Source of the DNA: a bacterium | GTDB taxonomy: Bacteria; Campylobacterota; Campylobacteria; Campylobacterales; Sulfurimonadaceae | NCBI GenBank assembly: GCA_018822665.1 | Contig: JAHJJX010000027.1 | Location: forward strand, 248,001-312,000 | Direction: 5' to 3' | DNA: 64,000 nucleotides | Part shown: in pieces, positions 8,153 through 16,856 of the stretch | How positions within the stretch are numbered: position 1 is the first letter of the stretch | How the letters are laid out: each line of letters opens with the position of its first letter | Translations under genes and position numbers: made by a program | The notes under the pieces: model-generated | Database searches by the model: none | The model's input: the letters and a program-made list of their open reading frames with translations, nothing else | Told to the model about the DNA's origin: nothing

Positions 8153-9370
8153 ATGTTAAGAATTTTCTTTATATTTCATGTATTCATATTAAGCTTACTC
8201 AGTGCGAATACATTGCAGAATGCAATTGACAATGCCCCGGAAGGTTCTATTTTAAAACTCTCAGCTGGTATTTATAAAGGAAATATTCTTATAAACAAGC
8301 CGATAACCATTATTGGCATAGAAGACGGGGTAATCATTGACGGAGAAGGCAAAGGCACCGTCATAACAACAAAAGGTTCCTATATTACCTTAAAAAATTT
8401 AAAAATTATTGGCAGTGGTGACAGGCATGAAAATCTTGATTCTGCTATTACAATGCAAGAGGGCAAACAATGTGAAATAAGCAATTGTGTTATAGAAGAT
8501 TGTCTCTTTGGTATTGATGCTCAAATGATAAACAATTCTATTATTTCAAATAATAAAATAACTTCAAAAGATTTAGACTTAGGTCTTCGAGGTGATGGAT
8601 TAAGACTTTGGTATAGCAATGATAATATTATAAAAAACAACTCTTTGATAAAATCTCGGGATATGGTAATATGGTATTCTCATGGTAACGAAATTGTAGA
8701 AAACTATGGAGAATATTGCAGATATTCTCTACATTTTATGTATGCAGGTAAAAACATAATAAAAAACAATCACTATAAATTCAATAGTGTCGGTATCTTT
8801 TTTATGTATTCAAAAGACAGTATTGCAATTGGAAATGTTGTCAAAAGCTCTCTAGGGGCTACGGGTATGGGAATAGGCTTAAAAGATGTTTCAAATTTTA
8901 CTCTACAAGACAACACTGTTATTTACTGCGCACAAGGAATGTATATTGACCGGTCTCCGTTTGAACCGGACACAAAAAATTGGATTACGGGAAATAAGTT
9001 CCTCTATAATGCAGAAGCGTTGCATTTTCACTCACTGAGTGAAAATAACGTTATTAAAAATAATACGATAATGGGCAATATAGAAGATATTGTCAATGAT
9101 AGCAGGGGAAGCAAAACCAATGAAAATGAAATTGTTGGAAACTACTGGGACAATTACGTAGGATTTGATAGAAACGGTGACAATATCGGTGATACTACTC
9201 ATAGAGTGTACCAGTACGCTGATCAACTTTGGATTTATAATCCTGACGTAAAGTTTTTTTATGGTTCACCGGTTATTTCGCTGCTTAATTTTTTAGCCAA
9301 ACTAGCTCCCTTTACAAAACCGCTTTTTTTGCTAGAAGATGAAAAACCAAAAGTTAGGATAGAAGGATAA
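8153..9370 (+). CDS. nosD: Copper-site maturation protein NosD
   Basis: Periplasmic protein needed for assembly of the CuZ cluster of NosZ, working with the NosFY ABC transporter. A signal peptide (cleavage near LLSA-NTL) is followed by a right-handed parallel beta-helix of CASH type. Its repeated N-x-I-x-x-N rungs run from about residue 45 to 330. The 405-residue length is normal. The C-terminal region (GNYWDNYVGFDRNGDNIGDT) is typical of NosD. It lies 20 bases after nosB and 2 bases before nosG. Confidence 0.93.
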   Translation: MLRIFFIFHVFILSLLSANTLQNAIDNAPEGSILKLSAGIYKGNILINKPITIIGIEDGVIIDGEGKGTVITTKGSYITLKNLKIIGSGDRHENLDSAITMQEGKQCEISNCVIEDCLFGIDAQMINNSIISNNKITSKDLDLGLRGDGLRLWYSNDNIIKNNSLIKSRDMVIWYSHGNEIVENYGEYCRYSLHFMYAGKNIIKNNHYKFNSVGIFFMYSKDSIAIGNVVKSSLGATGMGIGLKDVSNFTLQDNTVIYCAQGMYIDRSPFEPDTKNWITGNKFLYNAEALHFHSLSENNVIKNNTIMGNIEDIVNDSRGSKTNENEIVGNYWDNYVGFDRNGDNIGDTTHRVYQYADQLWIYNPDVKFFYGSPVISLLNFLAKLAPFTKPLFLLEDEKPKVRIEG

Positions 9371-9372
9371 AT

Positions 9373-10113
9373 ATGGCAACGGTACAAACAGACAGAAGAA
9401 AATTTGTTCAATACTCAACACTTGGGATATTGGGGCTAGTACTTGGCGGAGGAATGCTATTTTCCCCTTACCCGCTAAGAGCAGAAAATAGATTAAGACC
9501 CCCCGGTGCAGTGGCTGAAGATAGATTTTTGGCTTTATGCATTAAATGTGGTCAATGCTTGCAGGTCTGCCCTTATCACTCTATAAAATTAGCAGATTTT
9601 GCACATGGACACGGTGTTGGCACACCTTATATTGATGCAAACGAAAGGGGATGTTATGCATGTAGTGCGGTTCCTTGCGTTTTGGCATGCCCTAGTGGCG
9701 CTTTAGACCACCATTGTGAAAAACCCGCTGACATACACATGGGTATAGCAGTATTGGAATTTCCTGATACCTGCATCGCCATGAGTAATACACCTATCCC
9801 AAAAGGATACAATAATAAAATGCATAGTTTTACTGATTCTGCGAGAAATGTGACAGAATTAGAAACTAAACTTCTCACAAAACTAGATGAGTTTGAAGCA
9901 AAACAGTGTACCTTATGTGCTGATATGTGTCCGCTTGAGAACCCGCTGAGTGCCATTGCAATGGTGCCGGATGCTAAAGGCGGAAATCGTCCTGAAATCT
10001 ATGATGGTTGTATAGGTTGCGGAGTATGTCAAGAAGTTTGCCTAACGAGCATCCCTTCAATCGTAGTGAAGCCAAGAGTAACCTACGAGCAATATTATGC
10101 AAATAAAAATTAG
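9373..10113 (+). CDS. nosG: Periplasmic-type ferredoxin NosG (NapG-like)
   Basis: An iron-sulfur protein proposed to pass quinol electrons toward NosZ together with NosH. The N-terminus has a twin-arginine motif (TDRRKFVQYS) before a hydrophobic stretch, so Tat export is likely. Four [4Fe-4S] motifs are visible: CIKCGQCLQVCP, CYACSAVPCVLACP, CTLCADMCP and CIGCGVCQEVC. The architecture and length match NapG of periplasmic nitrate reductase systems; the nos context decides the name. Confidence 0.92.
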   Translation: MATVQTDRRKFVQYSTLGILGLVLGGGMLFSPYPLRAENRLRPPGAVAEDRFLALCIKCGQCLQVCPYHSIKLADFAHGHGVGTPYIDANERGCYACSAVPCVLACPSGALDHHCEKPADIHMGIAVLEFPDTCIAMSNTPIPKGYNNKMHSFTDSARNVTELETKLLTKLDEFEAKQCTLCADMCPLENPLSAIAMVPDAKGGNRPEIYDGCIGCGVCQEVCLTSIPSIVVKPRVTYEQYYANKN

Positions 10114-10122
10114 GAAATTAAA

Positions 10123-10749
10123 ATGAAATTAAATAATTCAAAATTAAGTGTTCACAGCCTGCTTCTTGCTTCTAGCTTTTTACTTTATGTTTCCATTACA
10201 GGATGCAGTGACGATAATGGCGCGAACAAAGAGAGTTCTTTACCAAAAGAGCAAACGACTCCAAAGATTGAAGTTGTTAAAAATGAAAATGCAAAAGAGA
10301 TAAAAGTAAAAGCTAAAGAGACTGATGCCAATCAAAGTAAATCCTATTATTATGACTACAATATAAAAAGTGAATATAACGTAAATTCTCAACCGGCCAA
10401 TGAAGATGCTGCGGTGAGAGTGAAGCCAAGAAGCAGCATAGATGCAAATATGCATGTAAGAAGTCCTTACGAAAAAATACAAGTATCCTTACTCGTAAAT
10501 AAACTAAGTAAAGAATTTATCGTCAAATGTTCCGCTTGTCACAATGACTATGCAAATGGGATCATTGGACCTTCTCTTCTTTCCAAAGACGCTGATTATA
10601 TTTTTGATAAAATTGAACAATATAAAAATGGTAAAAAAGAAAATGTACTCATGAATGATCTCGTTAAAATGATGAGCAAAGAAGAAATTCGAAAATTAGC
10701 TGATGAAATATATGAATTCAACAAACAAATAAACACTCTAAGGAAATAA
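10123..10749 (+). CDS. nosC1: Monohaem cytochrome c lipoprotein NosC1
   Basis: The N-terminus has a hydrophobic signal and a lipobox ending SITGC, so the protein should be lipid-anchored on the periplasmic side. A charged, low-complexity linker of about 110 residues follows. A small cytochrome c domain then carries CSACH. In clade II clusters two small cytochromes, C1 and C2, lie between nosG and nosH and are proposed to connect the menaquinol side to NosZ. It shares the segment KNGKKENVLMNDL with a similar stretch in the next gene, which suggests duplication. The spacing to nosC2 is 1 base. Confidence 0.88.
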   Translation: MKLNNSKLSVHSLLLASSFLLYVSITGCSDDNGANKESSLPKEQTTPKIEVVKNENAKEIKVKAKETDANQSKSYYYDYNIKSEYNVNSQPANEDAAVRVKPRSSIDANMHVRSPYEKIQVSLLVNKLSKEFIVKCSACHNDYANGIIGPSLLSKDADYIFDKIEQYKNGKKENVLMNDLVKMMSKEEIRKLADEIYEFNKQINTLRK

Positions 10750-10750
10750 A

Positions 10751-11257
10751 ATGAAAAATATAATTGTAGCTTTTTTTACACTGCTTGTCCTTGCACTCAT
10801 GGCCTGGACAGCTTCGGGTGGCCGTGCTTATCATGGTGGTGAACATGCAAAAGTCATTGAAGATTTTGGCGATACTATGACAAACGCAGCCTCAACAACA
10901 AAACCTGAAGAAAAATCAGACAGAGAAAAAGAAAATGAAGCACTCGGTGCGCTAAGAGATAAAGCAGGCAATGCCGGGGCTTTTAAAGTAAGCCAAGAAT
11001 ATAAAAGCAAATGTGCCTCTTGTCACGGTGTAAACGGTTCTGGTGAACAAAATGGCAAAAAGCTCATGGGACCTAAACTCTTTGGACAAAGCAGTGAAGC
11101 AATTTATAAAAATTTAGTAGACTTTAAAGATGGCAGAAAAGAAAATATGATTATGAAAGGTCTCCTGATTCAGCTTAATGAAGATGATTTAAAAAGATTT
11201 TCCGATGAAATTGGAGAGTTTCCAGACAGAGCCAAAGAGATACAAGAAAATAACTAA
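10751..11257 (+). CDS. nosC2: Monohaem cytochrome c NosC2
   Basis: A 168-residue cytochrome c with an uncleaved or cleaved N-terminal hydrophobic helix (about 3-20) and a polar linker. One haem motif, CASCHG, is followed by MGPKLFGQ. The C-terminal helix region (FKDGRKENMIMKGLL) resembles the equivalent part of NosC1, and its methionine is a plausible sixth ligand. It is probably an electron carrier between NosGH or the bc1 complex and NosZ. Confidence 0.88.
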   Translation: MKNIIVAFFTLLVLALMAWTASGGRAYHGGEHAKVIEDFGDTMTNAASTTKPEEKSDREKENEALGALRDKAGNAGAFKVSQEYKSKCASCHGVNGSGEQNGKKLMGPKLFGQSSEAIYKNLVDFKDGRKENMIMKGLLIQLNEDDLKRFSDEIGEFPDRAKEIQENN

Positions 11258-11280
11258 AACTCAAGGAAACGGGATTTAAA

Positions 11281-12186
11281 ATGGATAAGTATAACAATAG
11301 AGAAACTATAGAAAAAACAACATTTTGGTCAACATTCTTCGATACAACAAGAGAAGGGAAATCAAAATTCAGCTACAGAATGAAGAGATGGATTTTAGTT
11401 ATATCTATTCATCTTCTATTTTTCCTGTCATTTTTTATAGATTTGCAGATGTTAGAAGGCACTCTTAACGGTTCCAGATTTTTGGGATTTCATTTGATTG
11501 ATCCTTTTACCACGCTTGAGGTTTTTTTAGCAACTTTCCACATGCCAATCAATATAGTGATTGGCACGCTCACCATAGTAGTTATCTATCTACTCGTTGG
11601 AGGACGAACGTATTGTGCTTGGGTATGTCCTTATGGAATTCTCAGTGAAATAGGTGAAAAACTGCATAATACTTTGGTAGCAAAAAAAATAATCAAAAGC
11701 AGAAAATTCGACCATAGAGTGAGACATTTCTTTTGGGCGATTTTCTTAATTCTATCTTTTACAAGCGGTTACTTAGTCTTTGAGACTTTTAATGTAGTCG
11801 GTATTTTAAGCAGAATGATTGCTTATGGCTGGAGTGTCGCTTTTATTTGGGTGCTAAGTGTCTTTTTAATTGAAGTATTTTACTCCCGTCGCGCATGGTG
11901 TACATATATCTGCCCTATAGGAACGACGTATGGCTATCTTGGAAAAATAAGTGCCTTAAGAATTGAGTGGAATGACAACTGTGACCACTGTATGGTATGC
12001 CATGATGTATGTTTTGAAAATCAAGTTCTAGAGATTGTAAAAGCGAAGTACGATAAGCAAAGGGAAGAAAAAGGGATTACCAAAGAGTATATTACGGGAA
12101 ATGACTGTACTCTCTGCGGTAGATGTATAGATGTTTGTCATACAGATGCTCTCAACTTCGACTTTAGACTAAAAAGTTTGGTATAA
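11281..12186 (+). CDS. nosH: Membrane polyferredoxin NosH (NapH-like)
   Basis: An inner-membrane iron-sulfur protein expected to oxidise menaquinol and pass electrons to NosG. It has about four to five transmembrane helices. The CxxxCP motifs typical of NapH/NosR/RdxA proteins are present (CAWVCPYG and CTYICPIG). Two C-terminal [4Fe-4S] motifs follow, CDHCMVCHDVC and CTLCGRCIDVC. The 301-residue length fits NapH. The stop is 3 bases before nosF. Confidence 0.92.
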   Translation: MDKYNNRETIEKTTFWSTFFDTTREGKSKFSYRMKRWILVISIHLLFFLSFFIDLQMLEGTLNGSRFLGFHLIDPFTTLEVFLATFHMPINIVIGTLTIVVIYLLVGGRTYCAWVCPYGILSEIGEKLHNTLVAKKIIKSRKFDHRVRHFFWAIFLILSFTSGYLVFETFNVVGILSRMIAYGWSVAFIWVLSVFLIEVFYSRRAWCTYICPIGTTYGYLGKISALRIEWNDNCDHCMVCHDVCFENQVLEIVKAKYDKQREEKGITKEYITGNDCTLCGRCIDVCHTDALNFDFRLKSLV

Positions 12187-12189
12187 AAC

Positions 12190-12828
12190 ATGATAAAAGT
12201 ATCACAGTTAACAAAAAAATTTGGTTCTCATCTATCATTAGACAACGTAAGTTGTGAATTTAAAAAAAATGAGTCTATAGCTTTAATGGGTGCGAATGGT
12301 GCCGGAAAAACGACACTCATACGTTCAATACTTGGATATTACCATCCAAATTACGGTGAAGTGCTTATCAATGGATTAAACCCTGTTAAAGAGCGTGTGA
12401 AAGTTTTAGAGAGCATCAGTTTTGTTCCCCAGCTGCCGCCTCCAATAAAATTAAACCTTGATGAGCTGATGCAGTACATCAGCATAAGTGCAAAAGTTGA
12501 TAAAGATTTAATTATGCATTATGCTAACGAGATGAAGCTTGATGTAAAAGAAAACCTTTATAAATCATTTTTCAAACTCAGCGGGGGAATGAAACAAAAA
12601 ATGCTTATTGCTATCAGTTTGGCAAAAAACAGCAGTATCATTATTTATGATGAGCCGACGGCAAATCTTGACCCTAAGGCACGCGATGATTTTTACAGAT
12701 TGTTAAAGCAAAATGAGGATGAAAAAATACTTCTGTTTGTGACGCATAGACTTGAAGAAGTAAAAGACTTAGTCAATAGACAAATTTATATGGATCTTGG
12801 AAAAGTGGTCTCGGATGAAAGATTATAA
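12190..12828 (+). CDS. nosF: ABC transporter ATPase NosF
   Basis: A 212-residue cytoplasmic ATPase that powers NosY in maturation of the NosZ copper centre. The Walker A GANGAGKTT is near residues 34-42, followed by the signature LSGGMKQKM, Walker B IIIYDEPTANLDP and a switch histidine in THRLEE. The C-terminus overlaps the start of the next gene by 14 bases, so the two are probably translationally coupled. Confidence 0.95.
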   Translation: MIKVSQLTKKFGSHLSLDNVSCEFKKNESIALMGANGAGKTTLIRSILGYYHPNYGEVLINGLNPVKERVKVLESISFVPQLPPPIKLNLDELMQYISISAKVDKDLIMHYANEMKLDVKENLYKSFFKLSGGMKQKMLIAISLAKNSSIIIYDEPTANLDPKARDDFYRLLKQNEDEKILLFVTHRLEEVKDLVNRQIYMDLGKVVSDERL

Positions 12829-13282
12829 ATATTTTTTCTTTATTTGCAGTTTTACACTGCTAATATTTTTAAGTGCCTGTAACTCTTCGAATGCTTCAGT
12901 GCAAAGCAGTAAAGAAGATTTAAAAATCTGTCCTCAGTGTCATATGGAAGTAACACATACAAACCTTCATACCGCCATTCTTAAGCAGGATAATCGTCTG
13001 CACTATTTTGATGATGTAGGATGTATGGTGATATGGCTGAGTAAAAATAATATTGATATCGAAGAAGTCACTATAAAAGTCTTTTCAAACGACACCAATA
13101 AATATGTAGAAGCCTCAGGTGCTTACTATAAAATAAACGAAAAAACTCCAATGTTATATGGATTTTCTGCGTATGAAAATTATCAAGAAAACTCCATACC
13201 TTTAAATGAGGTAATACTTAAAATGCTCAGAGGTGAGCATATGGCAAATCCAAAAATCAGAAAACAGATACTTGGGTATTAA
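12815..13282 (+). CDS. nosL: NosL-family lipoprotein (first copy)
   Basis: NosL proteins are outer-face Cu(I)-binding lipoproteins that supply copper for NosZ. The start is the ATG at 12815, inside the end of nosF. A hydrophobic signal and a lipobox (FLSAC) come first, then the NosL core: CPQCHME, a pair of beta strands, YFDDVGCMVIWL, and a C-terminal YGFSAYEN segment. The CxxC...M set could bind Cu(I). It sits between nosF and nosY, interrupting the FY pair, which is unusual. Confidence 0.85.
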   Translation: MKDYKYFFFICSFTLLIFLSACNSSNASVQSSKEDLKICPQCHMEVTHTNLHTAILKQDNRLHYFDDVGCMVIWLSKNNIDIEEVTIKVFSNDTNKYVEASGAYYKINEKTPMLYGFSAYENYQENSIPLNEVILKMLRGEHMANPKIRKQILGY

Positions 13283-13290
13283 GGACAAAT

Positions 13291-14118
13291 ATGAAGAATT
13301 TAATTTTAATCGCCTATTTAGATTTGAAAGAATCCATTAGAGCGAAGTGGTTTGTGGTTTATTCTCTGGTGTTTGGAGGTCTTATTGCCCTCTTTTTTAT
13401 TGCAGGTGTTACTGAATCTCAAGTTATGGGATTCAGCGGCTTAAGCAGACTTCTCTTAATGTATATTCAAATTACAATAGTAATCTTACCTATTTTTATA
13501 CTCATAACAACCGTGAGGTCCATCTCTGGTGACAGGGACAATCATATTTTAGAATATATGCTTTCTTTTCCTATCTCACTCAAACAGTACTACTGGGGGA
13601 AAGTAATAGGTCGTTTTATTACCGTATATATTCCGGTGGTTTTTGCCATGATTATTGCTATAGTTTATGGGGCGTTTAAGGGTGCGATAATTCCGTGGAG
13701 TATTTTCTTTTTATATACGGGGCTTCTTTTTGCCCTCTCGAGTGCATTCTTGGGAATTGCTTTTTTTGTATCTTCTTTTGTTAAATCCTCGGAAGTTGCA
13801 CTTGGAATTGCATTTTTTATATGGATTTTTTTACTTGCATTTATAGATATTGCGCTTATCTCTTTAATGATGCAACAAAGGTTTAATGAAGAGCTCATCA
13901 TTTTAATCGCCATGCTCAACCCAATGGAGATTTTCAGAGTGGCCGCTATTTCACTTTTTGACCCAGAGCTTACGGTTATGGGACCGGTAGCATTTTATAT
14001 ACTTGATTCTATGAGTCAAAGTGTATTTATACTTGTGTCCATCGGCTATCCCTTAACAATCGGATTAGTTTTTGCGTTCCTCGGATTTAAGATATTTGAG
14101 AAAAAAGATTTAGTTTAA
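13291..14118 (+). CDS. nosY: ABC transporter permease NosY
   Basis: A 275-residue ABC-2 type permease with six predicted transmembrane helices and a conserved cytoplasmic loop (SGDRDNHILEYMLSFPIS) that couples to NosF. NosFY are thought to export a sulfur-containing compound used with NosD and NosL to build the CuZ site. It starts 8 bases after the preceding NosL gene and is in the same operon. Confidence 0.93.
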   Translation: MKNLILIAYLDLKESIRAKWFVVYSLVFGGLIALFFIAGVTESQVMGFSGLSRLLLMYIQITIVILPIFILITTVRSISGDRDNHILEYMLSFPISLKQYYWGKVIGRFITVYIPVVFAMIIAIVYGAFKGAIIPWSIFFLYTGLLFALSSAFLGIAFFVSSFVKSSEVALGIAFFIWIFLLAFIDIALISLMMQQRFNEELIILIAMLNPMEIFRVAAISLFDPELTVMGPVAFYILDSMSQSVFILVSIGYPLTIGLVFAFLGFKIFEKKDLV

Positions 14119-14129
14119 CAGGAGTTATT

Positions 14130-14600
14130 ATGCGTAAAATAGTTATCGGAATGATTTTAGTATCCACATTTTTATTTGGATTTTCAATGGAATATAATAA
14201 AGAAACAGCCTGCTTGGTTAGAAACTTTAAAGTCCATAAAGGGCCTCAATGGGTAGCGAAGATAGAGCTTACAAATGAAAAAGAGGTATTTTTTTCAAGC
14301 CCAAAATCTATGTTTGAATTTTATTTTGTACCCGGTAAATGGTTTGATGTCGGTGTTAAAAGTGAAAAAGATTTCAAAGAAATTCTTGTTACTGATTTTA
14401 ATACGCTCAAACCAATCAAGGCCAAAAGTGCTTTTTTTGTTTATGGAAGCAATGTCACGTCTCCTGCGGGTGATGACTTGGTCCCATTTGATTCCTATAA
14501 AGACGCTCAGAATTTTGCTAAAAAACATAACGGGAAAAGAGTGTTTAGCTTCAAAGAAGTGAGCGACCCTCTCATTCGACTACTCAACGGAAGGATATAA
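14130..14600 (+). CDS. NosL-like protein lacking the usual CxxC site (second copy)
   Basis: The protein has an N-terminal signal segment and the NosL fold, recognisable in WVAKIEL, SMFEFYFVPGKW, ILVTDFNTLKPIKAKSAFFVYGS and the C-terminal DAQNFAKKHNGKRVFSF. It is close to the second NosL domain of the protein at 19033-20172. Where NosL has CPVCGM it reads TACLVRNF, so only one cysteine of the metal site remains. It may bind copper differently or act as a structural partner. It lies at the normal nosL position, directly after nosY. Confidence 0.82.
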   Translation: MRKIVIGMILVSTFLFGFSMEYNKETACLVRNFKVHKGPQWVAKIELTNEKEVFFSSPKSMFEFYFVPGKWFDVGVKSEKDFKEILVTDFNTLKPIKAKSAFFVYGSNVTSPAGDDLVPFDSYKDAQNFAKKHNGKRVFSFKEVSDPLIRLLNGRI

Positions 14601-14601
14601 A

Positions 14602-15126
14602 ATGTCTAAACCTGCACCAATAAACGAAGAAATAAAGCTCGACCCAAAAAGATATATAGTAAGTGAAACGGATGAGAAAGGTAAAATCACCTATTGCAAT
14701 GACTATTTTATAGAAGTTTGCGGCTATTCAAAAGAAGAATTAATCGGCAAACCACATAGTATTATTCGTCATCCTGATATGCCAAAAGTTGTATTTAAAC
14801 TCTTATGGCAGACTATTTCTCAAGGGAAAAATATTAATGCGGTTGTAAAAAATCTAGCAAAAGATGGAAGATACTACTGGATATTTACCGAATTTGAATC
14901 CAGAACGGATACAGATACAGGAAAGATAATCGGTTATACAGCTTCAAGAAAATCAATCTCCAAACATGTGATAGAAATAATTGCCGACTTATATGCAAAA
15001 CTTTTAGAGATAGAGAAAAATCAAAGCGTTGAAGCGAGTGAAAAATTTCTTATTGATTTTTTAAAAGAAAAAGGTGATGATATCGAGTTTAAAGATATCA
15101 TGGAAGAGATTCATAAATTTTACTAA
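14602..15126 (+). CDS. PAS-domain protein (Aer-like)
   Basis: A 174-residue soluble protein with one PAS domain (about 15-130) and a short helical tail. The motif GKPHSIIRHPDMPKVVF and the aromatic KDGRYYWIFTEFE strand match the Aer/energy-taxis PAS type, which commonly binds FAD. No output domain is present. It starts 1 base after the nosL-like gene, so it appears to be the last gene of the nos operon. It closely resembles the PAS protein at 51587-52015 in the chemosensory operon. A redox signal passed to a receptor array is possible but unproven. Confidence 0.85.
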   Translation: MSKPAPINEEIKLDPKRYIVSETDEKGKITYCNDYFIEVCGYSKEELIGKPHSIIRHPDMPKVVFKLLWQTISQGKNINAVVKNLAKDGRYYWIFTEFESRTDTDTGKIIGYTASRKSISKHVIEIIADLYAKLLEIEKNQSVEASEKFLIDFLKEKGDDIEFKDIMEEIHKFY

Positions 15127-15228
15127 AAGATATTTTATGCTTCAAATAATTACAGTGGTATTGAAACTCATGCTTCCTCTTTGCATTGAGTAGATTTGTT
15201 ATGAATTGTGAGGATATCTTGAGCTTGA

Positions 15229-15378
15229 GAGATACAAGCTATTGAAAAAATAATTGATATGAATCTTGATGTTCTTACCAGTTCTTATAGGGAAGAAGAA
15301 CTCAGTAAATTTTTATCTTTATCAAAATTTGAAAAAACTATTTTATCGGGGCTAAAAAAATTCAATTCGTATGTATAA
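15229..15378 (+). pseudogene. Gene remnant, possibly tail of a globin- or PAS-type sensor
   Basis: A short frame after a TGA at 15226 reads IEKIIDMNLDVLTSSYREEELSKF and ends at TAA 15376-15378. The pattern IEK..D....L...SYREEEL is like the end of sensor-globin domains. No start codon or upstream body is visible; the bases before it are out of frame or interrupted. I treat it as decayed coding DNA, with limited confidence about its origin. Confidence 0.35.
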
Positions 15379-15405
15379 ATTTTAATTGCACTACTATCAT
15401 TTTTA

Positions 15406-15861
15406 TTATTTTCCTATTTGCACAACTCTTTTTACAACCTCGTGAAAATCAACAACTTCTTCCCCTTCTTTAATCGTACTTTTTGTTTTATGTGCACTAA
15501 AACCGTATGCCATTGAAGTGATGTTTTGTGTATCATAGAATGCTTTTCTTGCATCTATCCATTCACCGTTATTAACATCTGTTATCCATATAACCGCTTT
15601 ATCTTTCCATTCAATATTCTCATCGATGAACCAAAGAGCCATACAGCCTATGTCATCAAACATATATTTTTTACCGTTTTGCGGATTTCTAACCTGTACT
15701 GTATTTTTTCTGTCACTTACAACCATAACGCACCTCGCGCACATGTCTCTGTCCCAGTGAACTTCGCCCACTGCAACCTTAGACCTTTCTTCGCAACCCG
15801 TAAAAAGTGATACAAAAACTAAAGAAGAAAAAATGGAAAACACAAGCCCTGACAATCTCAT
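15406..15861 (-). CDS. NosL-family lipoprotein (third copy)
   Basis: A 151-residue predicted lipoprotein with a hydrophobic N-terminus and lipobox LFTGC. The NosL core includes MCARCVMVV, then MFDDIGCMALWF and MAYGFSAHK. It is closer in layout to the copy at 12815 than to the others. It is transcribed toward the nos operon and lies 35 bases after the membrane-protein gene at 15897, so it may be the last gene of that minus-strand operon. It is probably a Cu(I) carrier on the periplasmic side. Confidence 0.85.
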   Translation of the reverse strand: MRLSGLVFSIFSSLVFVSLFTGCEERSKVAVGEVHWDRDMCARCVMVVSDRKNTVQVRNPQNGKKYMFDDIGCMALWFIDENIEWKDKAVIWITDVNNGEWIDARKAFYDTQNITSMAYGFSAHKTKSTIKEGEEVVDFHEVVKRVVQIGK

Positions 15862-15896
15862 ACAATAACCCCGCTTTATATAAATTTATAAATATT

Positions 15897-16856
15897 TTAA
15901 AGCCATACGCCATTTTTCAAATAATAAAAAAGCGGATATGCGCTGAGCAATATAACATAAAGAAAATTAAACACCAATGACATCCTGTAACTTACATTTC
16001 TATCTTTTTGAGATGCTTCAATAAAGCCTACAATCAGCCCGTAAAATGTGCCGATAAAAAGAGATGTATAGATTAAATAGCCGACATAATAGTAATCTTT
16101 TTGCAAGAAACAAAACGGGCAGTGATGTGTCGGAAGTTCATAGATATAGGTTCCAAAAAATGCTATGAGTGCGATAATTCCCACAATAATAAAAACTATG
16201 TTGCTTATCGCAAAAAGATATCTGTTTTTTAGGAAATAAAAGAGAAGCAAAAGTGCAAAATTACCATAGAACAGAGCTAACAAGACAGGTGTTTGTATGG
16301 AAAAAATATTAGATACATAAGAGGTAGCGGAGCTTGAATACAAGGTTCCGCAGCAGCTGACCATCTTGTCGATGTCAATGGAGCTAAACATAACACCCTC
16401 AAGGAGAAGTTCCGATATAAAAAGAAAAAATGCCAAAATAAAAATACCGAATTTAACTTTTGTATAGGGTTGATTCTCATGTTTAATATCTTCATTATGC
16501 AAAACAAGCCAAAAAGCAAAAAGATATAAATTGATTATTTTAAGTATAAAAAGAGGTGTGCCGTATTCTGTGGCGTCCACGACACCTGCCCCGCACATAG
16601 CACCCGTAAGCAAATGAGATATTTTATCAAGGGTAAAAATAAAAAATAAAAAAAGAGGCACTTTTATAACAAAAATATATTTGATAATCGTTGCCGTTAA
16701 AAAACTCTGTTTTTCAAGTTCGTATTGTGTCTGGCATGTGGAATTCAAATCCCATTTCAGAAATATTTTAACACTTAAAACAAAAGCTATGACAGCAAAA
16801 AATATAAAAAGTACATTTAATATAAAAAGGGTGAGAACTTCGGGAATAAAAATCAT
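15897..16856 (-). CDS. Polytopic membrane protein of unknown function in the NosL-ABC operon
   Basis: A 319-residue protein with about eight hydrophobic helices. I do not recognise a named family. Several cysteines stand out: MCGAG (about 85), VSCCGT (about 168) and HHCPFC (about 247). The CxxC preceded by two histidines near a membrane face could bind metal or be redox-active. It overlaps the ABC ATPase start by 4 bases, so it is part of that transporter's operon. Confidence 0.75.
   Translation of the reverse strand: MIFIPEVLTLFILNVLFIFFAVIAFVLSVKIFLKWDLNSTCQTQYELEKQSFLTATIIKYIFVIKVPLFLFFIFTLDKISHLLTGAMCGAGVVDATEYGTPLFILKIINLYLFAFWLVLHNEDIKHENQPYTKVKFGIFILAFFLFISELLLEGVMFSSIDIDKMVSCCGTLYSSSATSYVSNIFSIQTPVLLALFYGNFALLLLFYFLKNRYLFAISNIVFIIVGIIALIAFFGTYIYELPTHHCPFCFLQKDYYYVGYLIYTSLFIGTFYGLIVGFIEASQKDRNVSYRMSLVFNFLYVILLSAYPLFYYLKNGVWL
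16733..16742 (+). repeat. GGCATGTGGA repeat (in NosL-ABC membrane protein gene)
   Basis: CTGGCATGTGGAATT; it reads STC in NSTCQTQ. It is the first copy of the motif in the window. Confidence 0.78.
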
